Shown here: positions 54,246-63,997 of the stretch, one piece after another
Position numbering within the stretch: the first letter of the stretch is position 1
Layout of the letters: the number at the start of each line of letters is the position of its first letter
NCBI RefSeq assembly: GCF_002364335.1
Contig: NZ_DEXW01000057.1
Location: 28,991-92,990 of the forward strand
Direction of reading: 5' to 3'
From: Winogradskyella sp. UBA3174
Lineage (GTDB): Bacteria > Bacteroidota > Bacteroidia > Flavobacteriales > Flavobacteriaceae
DNA: 64,000 nucleotides
Notes under the pieces: generated by a model
The model's database searches: none
What the model was told of the DNA's origin: nothing
Seen by the model: only the letters and a program-made list of their open reading frames with translations
Made by a program: the position numbers and the translations under genes

Positions 54246-55106
54246 TTAGTTGTTTAATGCCTCGGCTCCACCAACAATCTCAAGAATCTCATTTGTAATA
54301 GATGCTTGTCTTGCTTTGTTATAGGTTAATTTTAACTGATCTCTCAATTCAGTTGCATTATCCGTTGCTTTATGCATTGCGGTCATACGTGCACCATGTT
54401 CTGAAGCAAAAGAATCTCTAATACCCTTATACAATTGTGTTTTTAATGACTTAGGTATTAGTGTTTCGACAATTTCTTGCTTCGAAGGCTCAAATATGTA
54501 ATCTGAATTTACATTTGCCTCACCTTCCATAGCAACAATTGGTAAAAACTGTTCAGTCATTATTATTTGCGTCGCAGCATTCTTAAAATTATTATATACT
54601 AATACAATCTTATCAAAATCACCTTCAATGAATTTCTCCATTAATAACTCTGCAATAGCAGCTACGTTATTGAAAGTTAAATCATCATAGACTTCACTTT
54701 TATTAGCAATAACTCTATTTTGCTTTGTAAAAGCGTCATTTGCTTTTTTACCAATAGCTAAAACAGACACATTTTTATCAGAATACACATCTTTAATTAA
54801 AGCGTTAGTCTGCTTTATGATGTTAGAATTAAAAGCGCCACACAACCCTCTATTAGAGGTTATAGAAACTATTAAAACATTCTTTACATCTCTTACAACT
54901 GAGTACTTACTCCCAGAATCTGCATCTAACGTTGCACTTAAAGTCTGAAGTAACTCGGTTAACTTATTAGAGTAAGGACGCATTGCGGTAATAGCATCTT
55001 GGGCTTTCTTTAACTTAGCAGCAGATACCATTTTCATGGCACTAGTTATCTGCATCGTTGAAGATACCGATGATATTCTGTTACGTATTTCTTTTAAGTT
55101 TGCCAT
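54246..55106 (-). CDS. atpG: ATP synthase F1, gamma subunit
   Basis: 286 residues. The N-terminal helix MANLKEIRNRISSVSSTMQI TSAMKMVSAAKLKKA and the C-terminal ARQASITNEILEIVGGAEAL are the coiled coil forming the rotating shaft; ITSNRGLCGAFNSNI is the core signature. Last gene of this operon half: the beta and epsilon genes that usually follow in other phyla are absent. Confidence 0.96.
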   Translation of the reverse strand: MANLKEIRNRISSVSSTMQITSAMKMVSAAKLKKAQDAITAMRPYSNKLTELLQTLSATLDADSGSKYSVVRDVKNVLIVSITSNRGLCGAFNSNIIKQTNALIKDVYSDKNVSVLAIGKKANDAFTKQNRVIANKSEVYDDLTFNNVAAIAELLMEKFIEGDFDKIVLVYNNFKNAATQIIMTEQFLPIVAMEGEANVNSDYIFEPSKQEIVETLIPKSLKTQLYKGIRDSFASEHGARMTAMHKATDNATELRDQLKLTYNKARQASITNEILEIVGGAEALNN

Positions 55107-55123
55107 AGCTTATTTAATGTCAA

Positions 55124-55140
55124 TCTGAATTTAATTCAGA
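55124..55140. repeat. TCTGAAT-TTA-ATTCAGA hairpin between atpA and atpG
   Basis: Perfect 7-bp arms with a 3-nt loop, 18 nt upstream of the atpG ATG. Confidence 0.5.
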
Positions 55141-55156
55141 ATCTTAACTTTATAAT

Positions 55157-55187
55157 TTGTCATCCTGAAACATGCTCAGGATGACAA
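55157..55187. repeat. TTGTCATCCTGA / TCAGGATGACAA palindromic repeat after atpA
   Basis: Perfect 12-bp arms with a 7-nt loop, 7 nt past the atpA stop at 55194. It looks like a REP-type intergenic palindrome. No T-run follows, so it is not an obvious terminator; it may stabilise or process the mRNA. Confidence 0.7.
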
Positions 55188-55193
55188 CACTAT

Positions 55194-56774
55194 TTATGCT
55201 CTATACTTTGCCGATAGCTCTTTTGCTACATGTGTTAATGTATCAATAACTTCGTCAGTTAATTTACCAGCTTTAAGTAAATCTAAAATATCTCTATGCT
55301 TTGCATTTAAGAACTCTAAATAATCACGCTGAAATTCTTTTACTTTCTCTACAGGAACATCTCTTAATAAATTCTTAGACCCTGCATAAATAATAGCCAC
55401 CTGATCTTCTACTTTAAAAGGATCATTTTGTGCTTGCTTCAAGATTTCAACGTTACGCTTTCCTTTGTTAATTACATTTAAAGTAACGGCATCTAAATCT
55501 GAACCAAACTTAGCAAACGCTTCTAATTCACGATACTGAGCTTGATCTAATTTTAACGTTCCTGCTACTTTTTTCATTGATTTAATCTGTGCATTACCAC
55601 CAACACGAGAAACAGAAATACCTACGTTAATTGCTGGACGAACACCTGAGTTAAATAAATCACCATCTAAGAAAATCTGACCATCTGTAATAGAAATTAC
55701 ATTGGTTGGGATATATGCTGAAACGTCACCTGCTTGTGTTTCAATAATTGGTAATGCTGTTAATGAACCACCACCTTTAACGATTGGCTTAAGCGAATCT
55801 GGTAAATCATTCATTTCTTTAGCAATCGCATCATTATTAATGATTTTTGCAGAACGTTCTAATAATCTTGAGTGTAAATAAAATACATCACCAGGATAAG
55901 CCTCACGTCCTGGAGGACGTCTTAATAATAAAGATACCTCACGGTAAGCAACAGCCTGTTTTGATAAATCATCAAAAACGATTAATGCTGGTCTACCAGT
56001 ATCTCTAAAATATTCACCAATAGATGCTCCTGTAAAAGGGGCATAAACTTGCATTGCAGCAGGATCTGATGCATTCGCAGCTACTATAGTCGTATATGCT
56101 AAAGCTCCTTTTTCCTCTAACGTCTTAGCAATTAAAGCTACCGTTGAAGCTTTTTGACCAATGGCAACATATATACAATATACGGGCTCGCCTGCATCGT
56201 AAAATTCTTTTTGATTTAAGATCGCATCGATACAAACGGCAGTCTTACCTGTTTGTCTATCACCAATTACCAACTCACGCTGACCTCTACCAACTGGGAT
56301 CATAGCATCAATTGCTTTAATTCCTGTTTGTAATGGTTCAGTTACTGGCTCTCTGTAGATAACACCTGGTGCTTTACGCTCTAAAGGCATTTCGTAAGTT
56401 TCACCTGTTATTGGTCCTTTACCGTCAATTGGATTACCTAGAGTATCTACAACACGACCAACAATACCTTCACCTACTTTTACAGATGCGATACGTTCGG
56501 TACGCTTTACTGTAGACCCTTCCTTAATTCCTACTGAAGTTCCTAAAAGTACAATACCTACGTTATCTTCTTCGAGGTTAAGTACAATACCTTCTGCACC
56601 ACCATCGAATTCTACTAATTCGCCATATTGCACATTAGCTAATCCGTAAGCACGTACAATACCATCACCTACAGTTAATACAGTTCCTACTTCATCTAAT
56701 GAAGCACCTGCTTCAAAACCTGAAAGTTGTTGTTTTAAGATTGCTGATATTTCAGCTGGTTTTACTTCTGCCAT
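55194..56774 (-). CDS. atpA: ATP synthase F1, alpha subunit
   Basis: 526 residues. Non-catalytic nucleotide site with Walker A GDRQTGKT (171-178), and the family signature [14 protein letters not shown]. The conserved [16 protein letters not shown] and [20 protein letters not shown] segments are intact. Part of the alpha3beta3 head; the catalytic beta subunit is encoded outside the window. Confidence 0.98.
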   Translation of the reverse strand: MAEVKPAEISAILKQQLSGFEAGASLDEVGTVLTVGDGIVRAYGLANVQYGELVEFDGGAEGIVLNLEEDNVGIVLLGTSVGIKEGSTVKRTERIASVKVGEGIVGRVVDTLGNPIDGKGPITGETYEMPLERKAPGVIYREPVTEPLQTGIKAIDAMIPVGRGQRELVIGDRQTGKTAVCIDAILNQKEFYDAGEPVYCIYVAIGQKASTVALIAKTLEEKGALAYTTIVAANASDPAAMQVYAPFTGASIGEYFRDTGRPALIVFDDLSKQAVAYREVSLLLRRPPGREAYPGDVFYLHSRLLERSAKIINNDAIAKEMNDLPDSLKPIVKGGGSLTALPIIETQAGDVSAYIPTNVISITDGQIFLDGDLFNSGVRPAINVGISVSRVGGNAQIKSMKKVAGTLKLDQAQYRELEAFAKFGSDLDAVTLNVINKGKRNVEILKQAQNDPFKVEDQVAIIYAGSKNLLRDVPVEKVKEFQRDYLEFLNAKHRDILDLLKAGKLTDEVIDTLTHVAKELSAKYRA

Positions 56775-56836
56775 TTTATTTAGTCTTTAGCTTTTAGCCG
56801 TTAACCTCCTCTTATAAAGGCCAACTTAAAACTATA

Positions 56837-57373
56837 TTAATTTAATGTAAATTCTCTTTTTAATTTATCGAGCTTATTTGCGATACTAGCATTATACTGA
56901 ATATCACCAACTCTTAAAATGAAACCTCCTAAGATGCTTTCATCTATTATATTTTCTACTTCTGCTTCTTTACCAGTAAGTTCTTTTACTTTCGCTAATA
57001 CCTTAGTTTTTAAATCGGCTGATAAAGGTATTGCTGTAGTAACAGTTGCTACTTGACTTCCTCTTAACTGATCATATAACTGCACATAACTCGTAGCTAC
57101 ATTATTCAATAATGGCAATCTCTTATTAGCGATTAAAGTATCTATCAAATTAATAGTAGCAACATTTGCGTTTTTGAAAACAGCTATTAAAACCGCTTTT
57201 TTGTCTGAAGATTTTACTACGGGACTTTGAAGCATCTGATTTAAATCTTCGCTCTGTGCGATTGTATTAGTGATTAACTTCATATCACTATTTACCGCAT
57301 CGGCAGACTTGTGATCTGTCGCCAAGCTTAAAACCGCTTTTGCATATCGTATTGCTGCTCTTGATCCTGACAT
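56837..57373 (-). CDS. atpH: ATP synthase F1, delta subunit
   Basis: 178 residues. OSCP/delta fold with N-terminal RAAIRYAKAVLSLATDHKSA and the C-terminal signature ESILGGFILRVGDIQYNASI. Connects the alpha3beta3 head to the b stator. Begins 5 nt after atpF. Confidence 0.95.
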   Translation of the reverse strand: MSGSRAAIRYAKAVLSLATDHKSADAVNSDMKLITNTIAQSEDLNQMLQSPVVKSSDKKAVLIAVFKNANVATINLIDTLIANKRLPLLNNVATSYVQLYDQLRGSQVATVTTAIPLSADLKTKVLAKVKELTGKEAEVENIIDESILGGFILRVGDIQYNASIANKLDKLKREFTLN

Positions 57374-57378
57374 TTGTC

Positions 57379-57873
57379 TTAGTTTAAAGTTGCTTCACCT
57401 AACATATCTTCAACCAACTTAAGTTGCTTGTCTTTGTTAGATAATTCGTTGCGCACTACTTTTTCAGCGATCTCTATAGATAATGATGCAACATGACTTT
57501 TTAATTCTGCCATAGCCGCCTTCTTTTCGCTTTGAATTGCTGCTTGCGCTTGCTCAATCATTTTATTGGCTTGAACTTGTGCTTCGTCTTTAGCGTCTGT
57601 AACAATTTTATTCTTCATATCACGTGCGTCTTTTAACATCGCTTCGCGCTCAGCACGTGCCTCTTGTAAGATACGTTCGTTATCTGCATGAAGGTTTTGC
57701 ATTTCTAGTTTAGCCTTTTCAGCAGAGGCTAAAGCATCTTTAATACCTTCTTCTCTATCGCTTACAGCTCCTAAAATAGGTTTCCAAGCGAATTTTCTTA
57801 GTATAAATAATAAACATAAAAATGTGATTATTGACCAAAATACTAGTCCAAATCCAGGTGTTACTAAATCCAT
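57379..57873 (-). CDS. atpF: ATP synthase F0, b subunit
   Basis: 164 residues. One N-terminal membrane helix (FGLVFWSIITFLCLLFIL, ~8-25) followed by KFAWKPILGAVSDREEGIKD and a long charged coiled coil. Forms the peripheral stalk. Separated from atpE by an 86-nt spacer with a strong hairpin. Confidence 0.96.
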   Translation of the reverse strand: MDLVTPGFGLVFWSIITFLCLLFILRKFAWKPILGAVSDREEGIKDALASAEKAKLEMQNLHADNERILQEARAEREAMLKDARDMKNKIVTDAKDEAQVQANKMIEQAQAAIQSEKKAAMAELKSHVASLSIEIAEKVVRNELSNKDKQLKLVEDMLGEATLN

Positions 57874-57906
57874 TTCTATTTGTGTTTTTTAATTAAATTT
57901 AAATTT

Positions 57907-57943
57907 TATATACAGAAGCAACCAACCGTTACTTCTGTATATA
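57907..57943. promoter_or_regulatory. Intercistronic stem-loop between atpE and atpF
   Basis: Perfect 12-bp arms TATATACAGAAG / CTTCTGTATATA around a 13-nt loop, 17 nt after the atpE stop. No T-run follows on the minus strand, so it looks like an mRNA-processing or stability element or a partial attenuator. It would help make more c than b subunit, which the enzyme needs. Confidence 0.6.
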
Positions 57944-57959
57944 ATTTACTTGTTTTGGC

Positions 57960-58187
<228 letters not shown>

Positions 58188-59270
58188 TTAATGTTCTTCT
58201 TCTGTTGCCATCCCAAAATAAAGAGCTGACAATATTGTAAATATATAAGCTTGTATTGCTGTTACAACAATTTCGATAACTGTAATAAATAATGAGAAAG
58301 CTACAGATATTGGCGCAACCGTCCATGTTTTAAATATAAAAATTAAAGACATTAACGCTAAGATAATAATGTGCCCAGCTGTGATGTTAGCGAACAAACG
58401 AATCATTAACGAAATTGGTTTTGTAAAAACCCCAATTAATTCAATTGGTATTAAAAATATTTTGATTGGTACAGGCACGCCTGGCATCCAAAAGATATGT
58501 TTCCAGTAATTTTTATTACCACTTACTGTTGTAATAATAAAAGTAAACAGAGCTAGCACAAATGTAAATGCAATATTACCACTTAAATTAGCTCCATTTA
58601 TAATTGGAATTAATCCAAATATGTTGTTAATCCATATAAAGAAAAATACCGTTAATAAATATGGCATATATCTTTTATACTTGTGCTCACCAATCATTGG
58701 TCTTGCAATTTCATCTCTAACAAAAACCACCAATGGTTCTGTAAAAGCAGCTATTCCTGTAGGAACACCATTCTTAGATTTCTTATAACTTCTTGCTGAA
58801 CCTATAAAGATTAAAAGTAATACAGCTACTGAAACCCACATCATAAATACGTTTCTCGTTATTGAGAAATCTAGTGGTTTAGAGGCATTAGTTACATGAT
58901 ACTCATCATCAAAAGTAGCAGTACTCGCACCATCATTTAATTGGTATATCTTTTCGTGGAATTTGACGAATTTATCGCCATTTTTCTCTACAACTTCTTG
59001 CCCTGCGTCATCATGATGAAATTCAGAAGACATGAATGTAATTAAGCCATTATCTGTCCAAAGTATAATTGGTAAAGAAAGAGAAATTGGTTTTCCATTC
59101 CAGTCAATAATATGAAACTCGTGGGCATCCTTAACGTGATGCATAATCATCTCTTTAGGATCAAATTTTTCGTCGTCTCCTGCTTCTTTAGTTTCAGAGG
59201 CAAAACCAATATTAAATACGGTTAAAAATAACGCAGATAATATGACGTTTTTAAAGATGTTTATTTTCAT
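58188..59270 (-). CDS. atpB: ATP synthase F0, a subunit with long N-terminal extension
   Basis: 360 residues, against ~240-270 in many bacteria. A signal-like segment (VILSALFLTVFNIGFA) and ~115 extra residues rich in His/Asp/Glu come first (MIMHHVKDAHEFHIIDWNGK). Canonical helices start near 138. The essential arginine is Arg291 in ISLMIRLFANITAGHI, and the C-terminal helix IEIVVTAIQAYIFTILSALY is intact. First gene of atpB-E-F-H-A-G with a strong promoter. Confidence 0.96.
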   Translation of the reverse strand: MKINIFKNVILSALFLTVFNIGFASETKEAGDDEKFDPKEMIMHHVKDAHEFHIIDWNGKPISLSLPIILWTDNGLITFMSSEFHHDDAGQEVVEKNGDKFVKFHEKIYQLNDGASTATFDDEYHVTNASKPLDFSITRNVFMMWVSVAVLLLIFIGSARSYKKSKNGVPTGIAAFTEPLVVFVRDEIARPMIGEHKYKRYMPYLLTVFFFIWINNIFGLIPIINGANLSGNIAFTFVLALFTFIITTVSGNKNYWKHIFWMPGVPVPIKIFLIPIELIGVFTKPISLMIRLFANITAGHIIILALMSLIFIFKTWTVAPISVAFSLFITVIEIVVTAIQAYIFTILSALYFGMATEEEH

Positions 59271-59307
59271 TTTAACGGGCTTAAAATACCTTGCTTTAAA
59301 TTCGACG

Positions 59308-59338
59308 CAAATGTACGGACATTAAATGAAATGTCAAA
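59308..59338 (-). promoter_or_regulatory. Promoter of the atpBEFHAG operon
   Basis: On the minus strand TTTG (59338-59335), exactly 19 nt, then TACATTTG (59315-59308). The -7 box ends 38 nt before the atpB ATG. Both boxes match the Bacteroidota consensus. Confidence 0.78.
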
Positions 59339-59416
59339 CACTTTTTTTTTGATAATTTTTAGTACAATTTTATCCTAAAGAACTGAGCGTTTAACGACAC
59401 TTCAACAAATAAATGA

Positions 59417-59812
59417 TTACGGCTTTTGAAGAAATCTGGTTAAAGTGAAAACCTCAAAAAATAAATAAGAGAAATAGGGAATAAAAAAATTGAAAACATC
59501 AGGTTGTTTGTTTTCAAAGTCAGAAAGTATTAATGGAAGTAAAAAAAGTATAGTCAGAACCATTTTAAAAAAGGTCATAATCATAAACAAATTGAAGATG
59601 TCCTTTTTACCTGAAGAAAATCTGTAATTAATTATAGTATATAATGCCAAAGAAATAATTAAATGAAATGTGTAAATCTGCCATAATGGGAAAAAGAAAG
59701 TAATCTCTTTAGTAAAATGATACAACAAGTAACTATGTACTGCGAATAATAATGCACTAACACCTATTAATTGCAGTAGAAAAGTTAATTGTCTCTTTTT
59801 AAAATCTTCCAT
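59417..59812 (-). CDS. Small integral membrane protein upstream of atpB
   Basis: 131 residues, four hydrophobic helices (about 9-31, 40-62, 75-95, 108-126). No catalytic motif. It occupies the place where AtpI lies in other atp operons and may help assemble F0; it may belong to DUF6168, which I recall only loosely. It starts 6 nt after atpZ. The atpB promoter lies between it and atpB. Confidence 0.6.
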   Translation of the reverse strand: MEDFKKRQLTFLLQLIGVSALLFAVHSYLLYHFTKEITFFFPLWQIYTFHLIISLALYTIINYRFSSGKKDIFNLFMIMTFFKMVLTILFLLPLILSDFENKQPDVFNFFIPYFSYLFFEVFTLTRFLQKP

Positions 59813-59818
59813 AATGAC

Positions 59819-60079
59819 TTACTTATTCTCTTTTGAGCCTGCAATAATACGCCTAATTACATAAACTATTGACATAATTACAGATCCTAAAGACAACGTT
59901 AAGGTGAATAAGTTGTGTTTATTAGGGTATTTTTCATCGAGTTTTACACCAACAAAAGTGCCAATACCAATAATTGCAAACATTTGTATTGCAATACCAG
60001 AAAAGTGTGTGTAAGAATTAAGCTTGTTTTTCTGGCCTTTGGATTGTTTGTTGTGTGGTTTGTGGTTTGATTGGCTCAT
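59819..60079 (-). CDS. atpZ: AtpZ/AtpI-family protein
   Basis: 86 residues: a basic Lys/Gln/Asn-rich N-terminal tail then two helices (HFSGIAIQMFAIIGIGTFVG and LFTLTLSLGSVIMSIVYVI) separated by KLDEKYPNKH. Matches the AtpZ/AtpI family, a Mg2+/Ca2+-linked F0 accessory. The first 62 nt overlap the end of the bactofilin gene in another frame; there is no later in-frame Met before the first helix, so the overlap appears real. Confidence 0.82.
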   Translation of the reverse strand: MSQSNHKPHNKQSKGQKNKLNSYTHFSGIAIQMFAIIGIGTFVGVKLDEKYPNKHNLFTLTLSLGSVIMSIVYVIRRIIAGSKENK

Positions 60080-60461
60080 TAGGCAATGCTTTAACTCCTT
60101 TCATGCTACAAGTAGCGTTAAATGTTGCTCCTGGCTCTACAGCTAATTTACTTACATGTACTTCGCCTTCGATATGTGCTGTACCTTTTAAAGATAAGGT
60201 ACCTGATAAAATAAGTTTACCAGAAAATTTACCTTCAAAATCAGCATTTTCTCCCTGTAAAGTTCCTTTTATAAAACCAGATTTACCAACTACGACTTTT
60301 CCTGTAGTTTTCACGTTACCCTCAACGGTTCCATCAATTCTAAATGGACCTTGGCTTGCTATATCGCCAACAATTTTTGTGCCTTGTGCTATAATGTTCT
60401 GTTGCGTACTTGTTTCCATAGTTTCTTGTTGTTTAGGTTTTTTATTGTCTGAGGAAAACAT
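60018..60461 (-). CDS. Bactofilin
   Basis: 147 residues. The DUF583 beta-helix core spans ~22-125 with regular six-residue turns: GTKIVGDIASQGPFRIDGTV, EGNVKTTGKVVVGKSGFIKG, and LILSGTLSLKGTAHIEGEVH. Polar flanking tails are usual. Bactofilins self-assemble into cytoskeletal filaments at the inner membrane. It follows sprE by 16 nt and is overlapped by atpZ. Confidence 0.93.
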   Translation of the reverse strand: MFSSDNKKPKQQETMETSTQQNIIAQGTKIVGDIASQGPFRIDGTVEGNVKTTGKVVVGKSGFIKGTLQGENADFEGKFSGKLILSGTLSLKGTAHIEGEVHVSKLAVEPGATFNATCSMKGVKALPNEPIKPQTTQQTIQRPEKQA

Positions 60462-60477
60462 GATAATTGGTTTTAAA

Positions 60478-63069
60478 TTACTTCAATTCTAAATATGCAT
60501 TTAAGTTTTTGTGTCTTTGAATAATAGCATAATTTGGTGAGGAAATAGCAAAATACGGTTTAGTTATTTTCGGTTTAACAAGTTTACCTTTTTTATCCTT
60601 TTCATCTGTCTTAAGTAATTCTGCAAAACCAGAAGCTCCTTGAATACTCTTTAAACCATGCACAACTACAAATGTTGTGTTTTCCTCATAAACATCTTTA
60701 GAGGTTGTTAAATCGAAATACTTAATTTTCTCTAACTCTTCATTTAGTATCTTAATGAATGCTTCAATATCTTCATTTGTATTGTTTTCAAACTGATAAA
60801 TAACATTAAAATATTTTGGTGTATCATCAGCAACAAAATCTTTTTTAGCCAAAGCAGGAATCGCATTTTGAATAATTTCTTGCGCTTTTTTACCCTCTTC
60901 ACTATTACCATAAGTTAATGCTACGTAATTGACTCCTTCTTTATAAGCTTCAAAACCATATAATCTTCCTTTTGCAGAAGCTTTTAATATTTCAAATTTT
61001 GGAACAATGGGGTCACCTTCAAATTTCTTTATCTGAGCTTCAGCAGTCGCAATAACCTCAGCATACTCTTGATTATTAAATTTTCTATACAAGCTCGTAT
61101 AAATAACCTCTGGACTATTTTCGTCTTTTGCCAATTCTGACTGCGGATTTAATAAAATTTCAGCATACCTAGAATCTGGATAACTTTTTATAATATCTGT
61201 TTTAGTGGCTTCTGCCTTTCTGTTAAGTCCTAACTCTATATAAATCCTATATAAGTTATATTTTGAAGGCAGTATTAAACGGTCTTCAGGATTATTCTTT
61301 AAAAGAGTTTCGAGCTTAGATTTAGCTAACTGATATTCTTTGAATTTTTCTTTATAAATAATCCCAAGTTGGTAATATGCGAAGTCTCTTTCCTTTTTAA
61401 TGCTATCTATTTCGGTTTGTTTCGTAGGAAGTGATGCTAAATACGTTTCTGGATTAAACTTTTTTCCTTCTATCACATTCACCACAACATCTTCTTTTGT
61501 TGTATTTTCTTTATAAGCTCTTTTACTAGATAATCTCCAATTGTCTAGAAGCGCTCTGTCTCCCCAAAGTTTTATAAATTCATTCTTTCCGTAAGCCACT
61601 GTAGAGGGATTATAGAAATAAAAATTACTCGTTTTATTACTATTTCTACTACTACCAGGTCTTAGTTTTTCATTAGTCATTGCCCTGCTTTGGTTTCCTG
61701 AAGAAAGGGCTGCTGATGCTTGCTTTTTATTTGTCTCTTCTTCTTTGTTATTTTGAGCTTCTAAGGCTTGCACCTTTAACCGCTCTGTAAGTTCTGTAAA
61801 AAGGGCAAGTTGCTCTTCTTTTGGTAAACTAATCATATTTAAAATACTGTCATTAACTTGAGCTATACCTTCGTAATAGATAACATCGTCTAAGTTTTCG
61901 CGCTTCTTTTTAATAATTCTATAAGGTTTAGTATTCTCTACCATTGCCGTTAAAGTACTGTCGTAATATGCACCTGCTGTTTTGTAGCTATTACGATCAA
62001 AATACATGTCACCTAAAGTTTCGTAATTAAGTGCCGTTAAGTATTTGTCTGATTTACTTTTAGTAAGAGATTTGTTATAGTAAACCTCTGAAAGGCTGTC
62101 TGAAGTATTTGCTTTATGAAACTCTGCAATACGGTAATAGATTTTGTCTAAAAATGGTCTATTCTCCCTATTCTCTTCTAATTCAGTAAGAAGTTCTTGA
62201 AACTCTTCCAAATTACCAGTATCTGCATCAAAATTATTAGACTTTGCAATATGTGCATTAATATAAAATGATCGTGGTACTTGGCGATGCAAATCTATAA
62301 TTTCATCAAAGGCTAAATTTGCACTATCCTTTTTACCAAACTCATTATAAAGCTGGCCTCTTATAAAGTGATACCTTGCTTTTTCTCTTTTAACTTTAGT
62401 ATTCTCGGCAGCAATAGCTAATTGTTTTAGCGAACTGTCTTTAGATTTAATGTTGATATAGGCTTGCGCTAAAGTCGCTGTAGCATCAGCTAAATCTTGA
62501 TCTTTTAATTCCTCCTCTTCAAGAAGGCGTTTCAATTTTTTTATTGCACCTTGGTTATTATCTAAGCGCATACTAGATTTTTCTCTCCAAATTTTAACCT
62601 GGTTGATCTTATCACTAGTTGGGTACTTATTCATTATATTATTAAACGCAGCTAAAGCTGGCACAAAACGTTTATCAAAATAACGCGCTTTTCCTAATAA
62701 TAAATAAGCTTCATCAATTTGGTAATTTTTTTCTTTACCCTCAATGTTCATTCCGTGTTTTTGAATCGCTTTTATGGCTTTTTCTTCTGCGCGATCAAAA
62801 TCTTCATTCTTATTTTGATCTGGAAGGAAAATTTCGTCATTTACTACCATACGTTCGACGGGTAACAATTCCCAAAAATTCTCTGTAAACTCGTTGTTTA
62901 TACCGTCTTTACCTCTTTCTAAAGCAATCTCGCCATTAAATAGAACATTGTATTTAGTCCCTAAAGCATGGAAATTTTTGTTAATAAATTTATCCTTTTT
63001 ACGAGAACAGCTTTGAGTTATAAAAACTATAGAGAAAAGAAGTAATATGATTTTATAATAGGTCTTCAA
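60478..63069 (-). CDS. sprE: T9SS/gliding lipoprotein SprE (PorW)
   Basis: 863 residues. Lipoprotein signal KIILLLFSIVFITQSC (Cys21), then SRKKDKFINKNFHALGTKYN, which is characteristic of SprE/PorW. Many TPR-like repeats follow. PorW links the periplasmic PorK/N ring to the outer-membrane Sov translocon, so it is needed for export of T9SS cargo such as the two proteases at 17.8-27.4 kb. The start is TTG at 63069. First gene before bactofilin and atpZ. Confidence 0.9.
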   Translation of the reverse strand: MKTYYKIILLLFSIVFITQSCSRKKDKFINKNFHALGTKYNVLFNGEIALERGKDGINNEFTENFWELLPVERMVVNDEIFLPDQNKNEDFDRAEEKAIKAIQKHGMNIEGKEKNYQIDEAYLLLGKARYFDKRFVPALAAFNNIMNKYPTSDKINQVKIWREKSSMRLDNNQGAIKKLKRLLEEEELKDQDLADATATLAQAYINIKSKDSSLKQLAIAAENTKVKREKARYHFIRGQLYNEFGKKDSANLAFDEIIDLHRQVPRSFYINAHIAKSNNFDADTGNLEEFQELLTELEENRENRPFLDKIYYRIAEFHKANTSDSLSEVYYNKSLTKSKSDKYLTALNYETLGDMYFDRNSYKTAGAYYDSTLTAMVENTKPYRIIKKKRENLDDVIYYEGIAQVNDSILNMISLPKEEQLALFTELTERLKVQALEAQNNKEEETNKKQASAALSSGNQSRAMTNEKLRPGSSRNSNKTSNFYFYNPSTVAYGKNEFIKLWGDRALLDNWRLSSKRAYKENTTKEDVVVNVIEGKKFNPETYLASLPTKQTEIDSIKKERDFAYYQLGIIYKEKFKEYQLAKSKLETLLKNNPEDRLILPSKYNLYRIYIELGLNRKAEATKTDIIKSYPDSRYAEILLNPQSELAKDENSPEVIYTSLYRKFNNQEYAEVIATAEAQIKKFEGDPIVPKFEILKASAKGRLYGFEAYKEGVNYVALTYGNSEEGKKAQEIIQNAIPALAKKDFVADDTPKYFNVIYQFENNTNEDIEAFIKILNEELEKIKYFDLTTSKDVYEENTTFVVVHGLKSIQGASGFAELLKTDEKDKKGKLVKPKITKPYFAISSPNYAIIQRHKNLNAYLELK

Positions 63070-63218
63070 CGTTGATTCTATTTGATTAATAGATAACTAA
63101 AATGTTAGATTTTTAGTGTGTTACGTGGTAAAAATAAACATCTTTTTGAATTATTGGGTTTATTTGACTTGTAATTCTTGCAAAGTCGCAGAGGTGCAAA
63201 GATATTGAACCATAAAAA

Positions 63219-63248
63219 AGCTCGTGATTAAATTTATAATCACAAGCT
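63219..63248 (-). terminator. Terminator of the ABC ATPase gene
   Basis: Arms AGCTCGTGATTA / TAATCACAAGCT with a 6-nt loop; the mismatch is a G-U pair in the minus-strand RNA, and a T-run follows. It lies 26 nt past the stop at 63275. Confidence 0.85.
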
Positions 63249-63274
63249 AAAAATATAATATTATAAAGTAAACT

Positions 63275-63997
63275 TTATTCCTCTTCTTGAGAAGCCATTG
63301 CTCCACTAGCAAAATGGGCTTCTAATTCTTTTAACGTTGTAGGATTGGTTTCTAAATCTTTAATTACGTTTCCTTTTTCTAAAACAACGATGCGCTCACA
63401 CACATCTGTAACATGCATTAAATCGTGACTAGAAATAAGTACAGTCACTCCTTGTTTTTTAGCTAAATCTTTTAAAATTTGCTTTAGTCTTATTTGTGTT
63501 GTTGGATCTAAATTAGCAAATGGTTCATCTAAAACAATCACTTCAGGATTACCAATTAATGCAGCAACAATTCCCGCTTTTTTCTGGTTTCCTTTACTTA
63601 AATCTCTAAGGTATTTTTTCTTACCTATGATTTCACCATTGAAAAAATCTTCAAACTTAGACGTTAATGTATCTACATCTGCTTTATTTTGACCTCGTAA
63701 ATCACCAATGAAATAAAAATATTCTTCTGGAGTTAAATAACCAATTAAGAAACTTTCATCAATAAAAGATGATGTGAATGGTTTCCAATCTTCACTGGTA
63801 TCTACTACCACATTATTATTAGTGATGCTTCCTGTTGACGGTCTAATTAAATCGAGTAATAAACTGAAATAAGTCGTCTTACCTGCTCCATTATTTCCAA
63901 TTAAACCAAAACTTTGGCCTTGAGGAATGCTTAACTCTTCTACGTTTAGAACTGTTGTTCCGTTATATGATTTTGAAAGGTCTTTTGTATATATCAT
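63275..63997 (-). CDS. ABC transporter ATP-binding protein
   Basis: 240 residues, complete (ATG at 63997, 3 nt from the window edge). Walker A GNNGAGKT (~34-41), signature LSKGNQKKAG in place of LSGGQ, Walker B VIVLDEPFANLD and the switch HDLMHV. Single-domain ATPase of the exporter/bacitracin-type class. Its permease should be upstream, outside the window; the substrate is unknown. Confidence 0.9.
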   Translation of the reverse strand: MIYTKDLSKSYNGTTVLNVEELSIPQGQSFGLIGNNGAGKTTYFSLLLDLIRPSTGSITNNNVVVDTSEDWKPFTSSFIDESFLIGYLTPEEYFYFIGDLRGQNKADVDTLTSKFEDFFNGEIIGKKKYLRDLSKGNQKKAGIVAALIGNPEVIVLDEPFANLDPTTQIRLKQILKDLAKKQGVTVLISSHDLMHVTDVCERIVVLEKGNVIKDLETNPTTLKELEAHFASGAMASQEEE

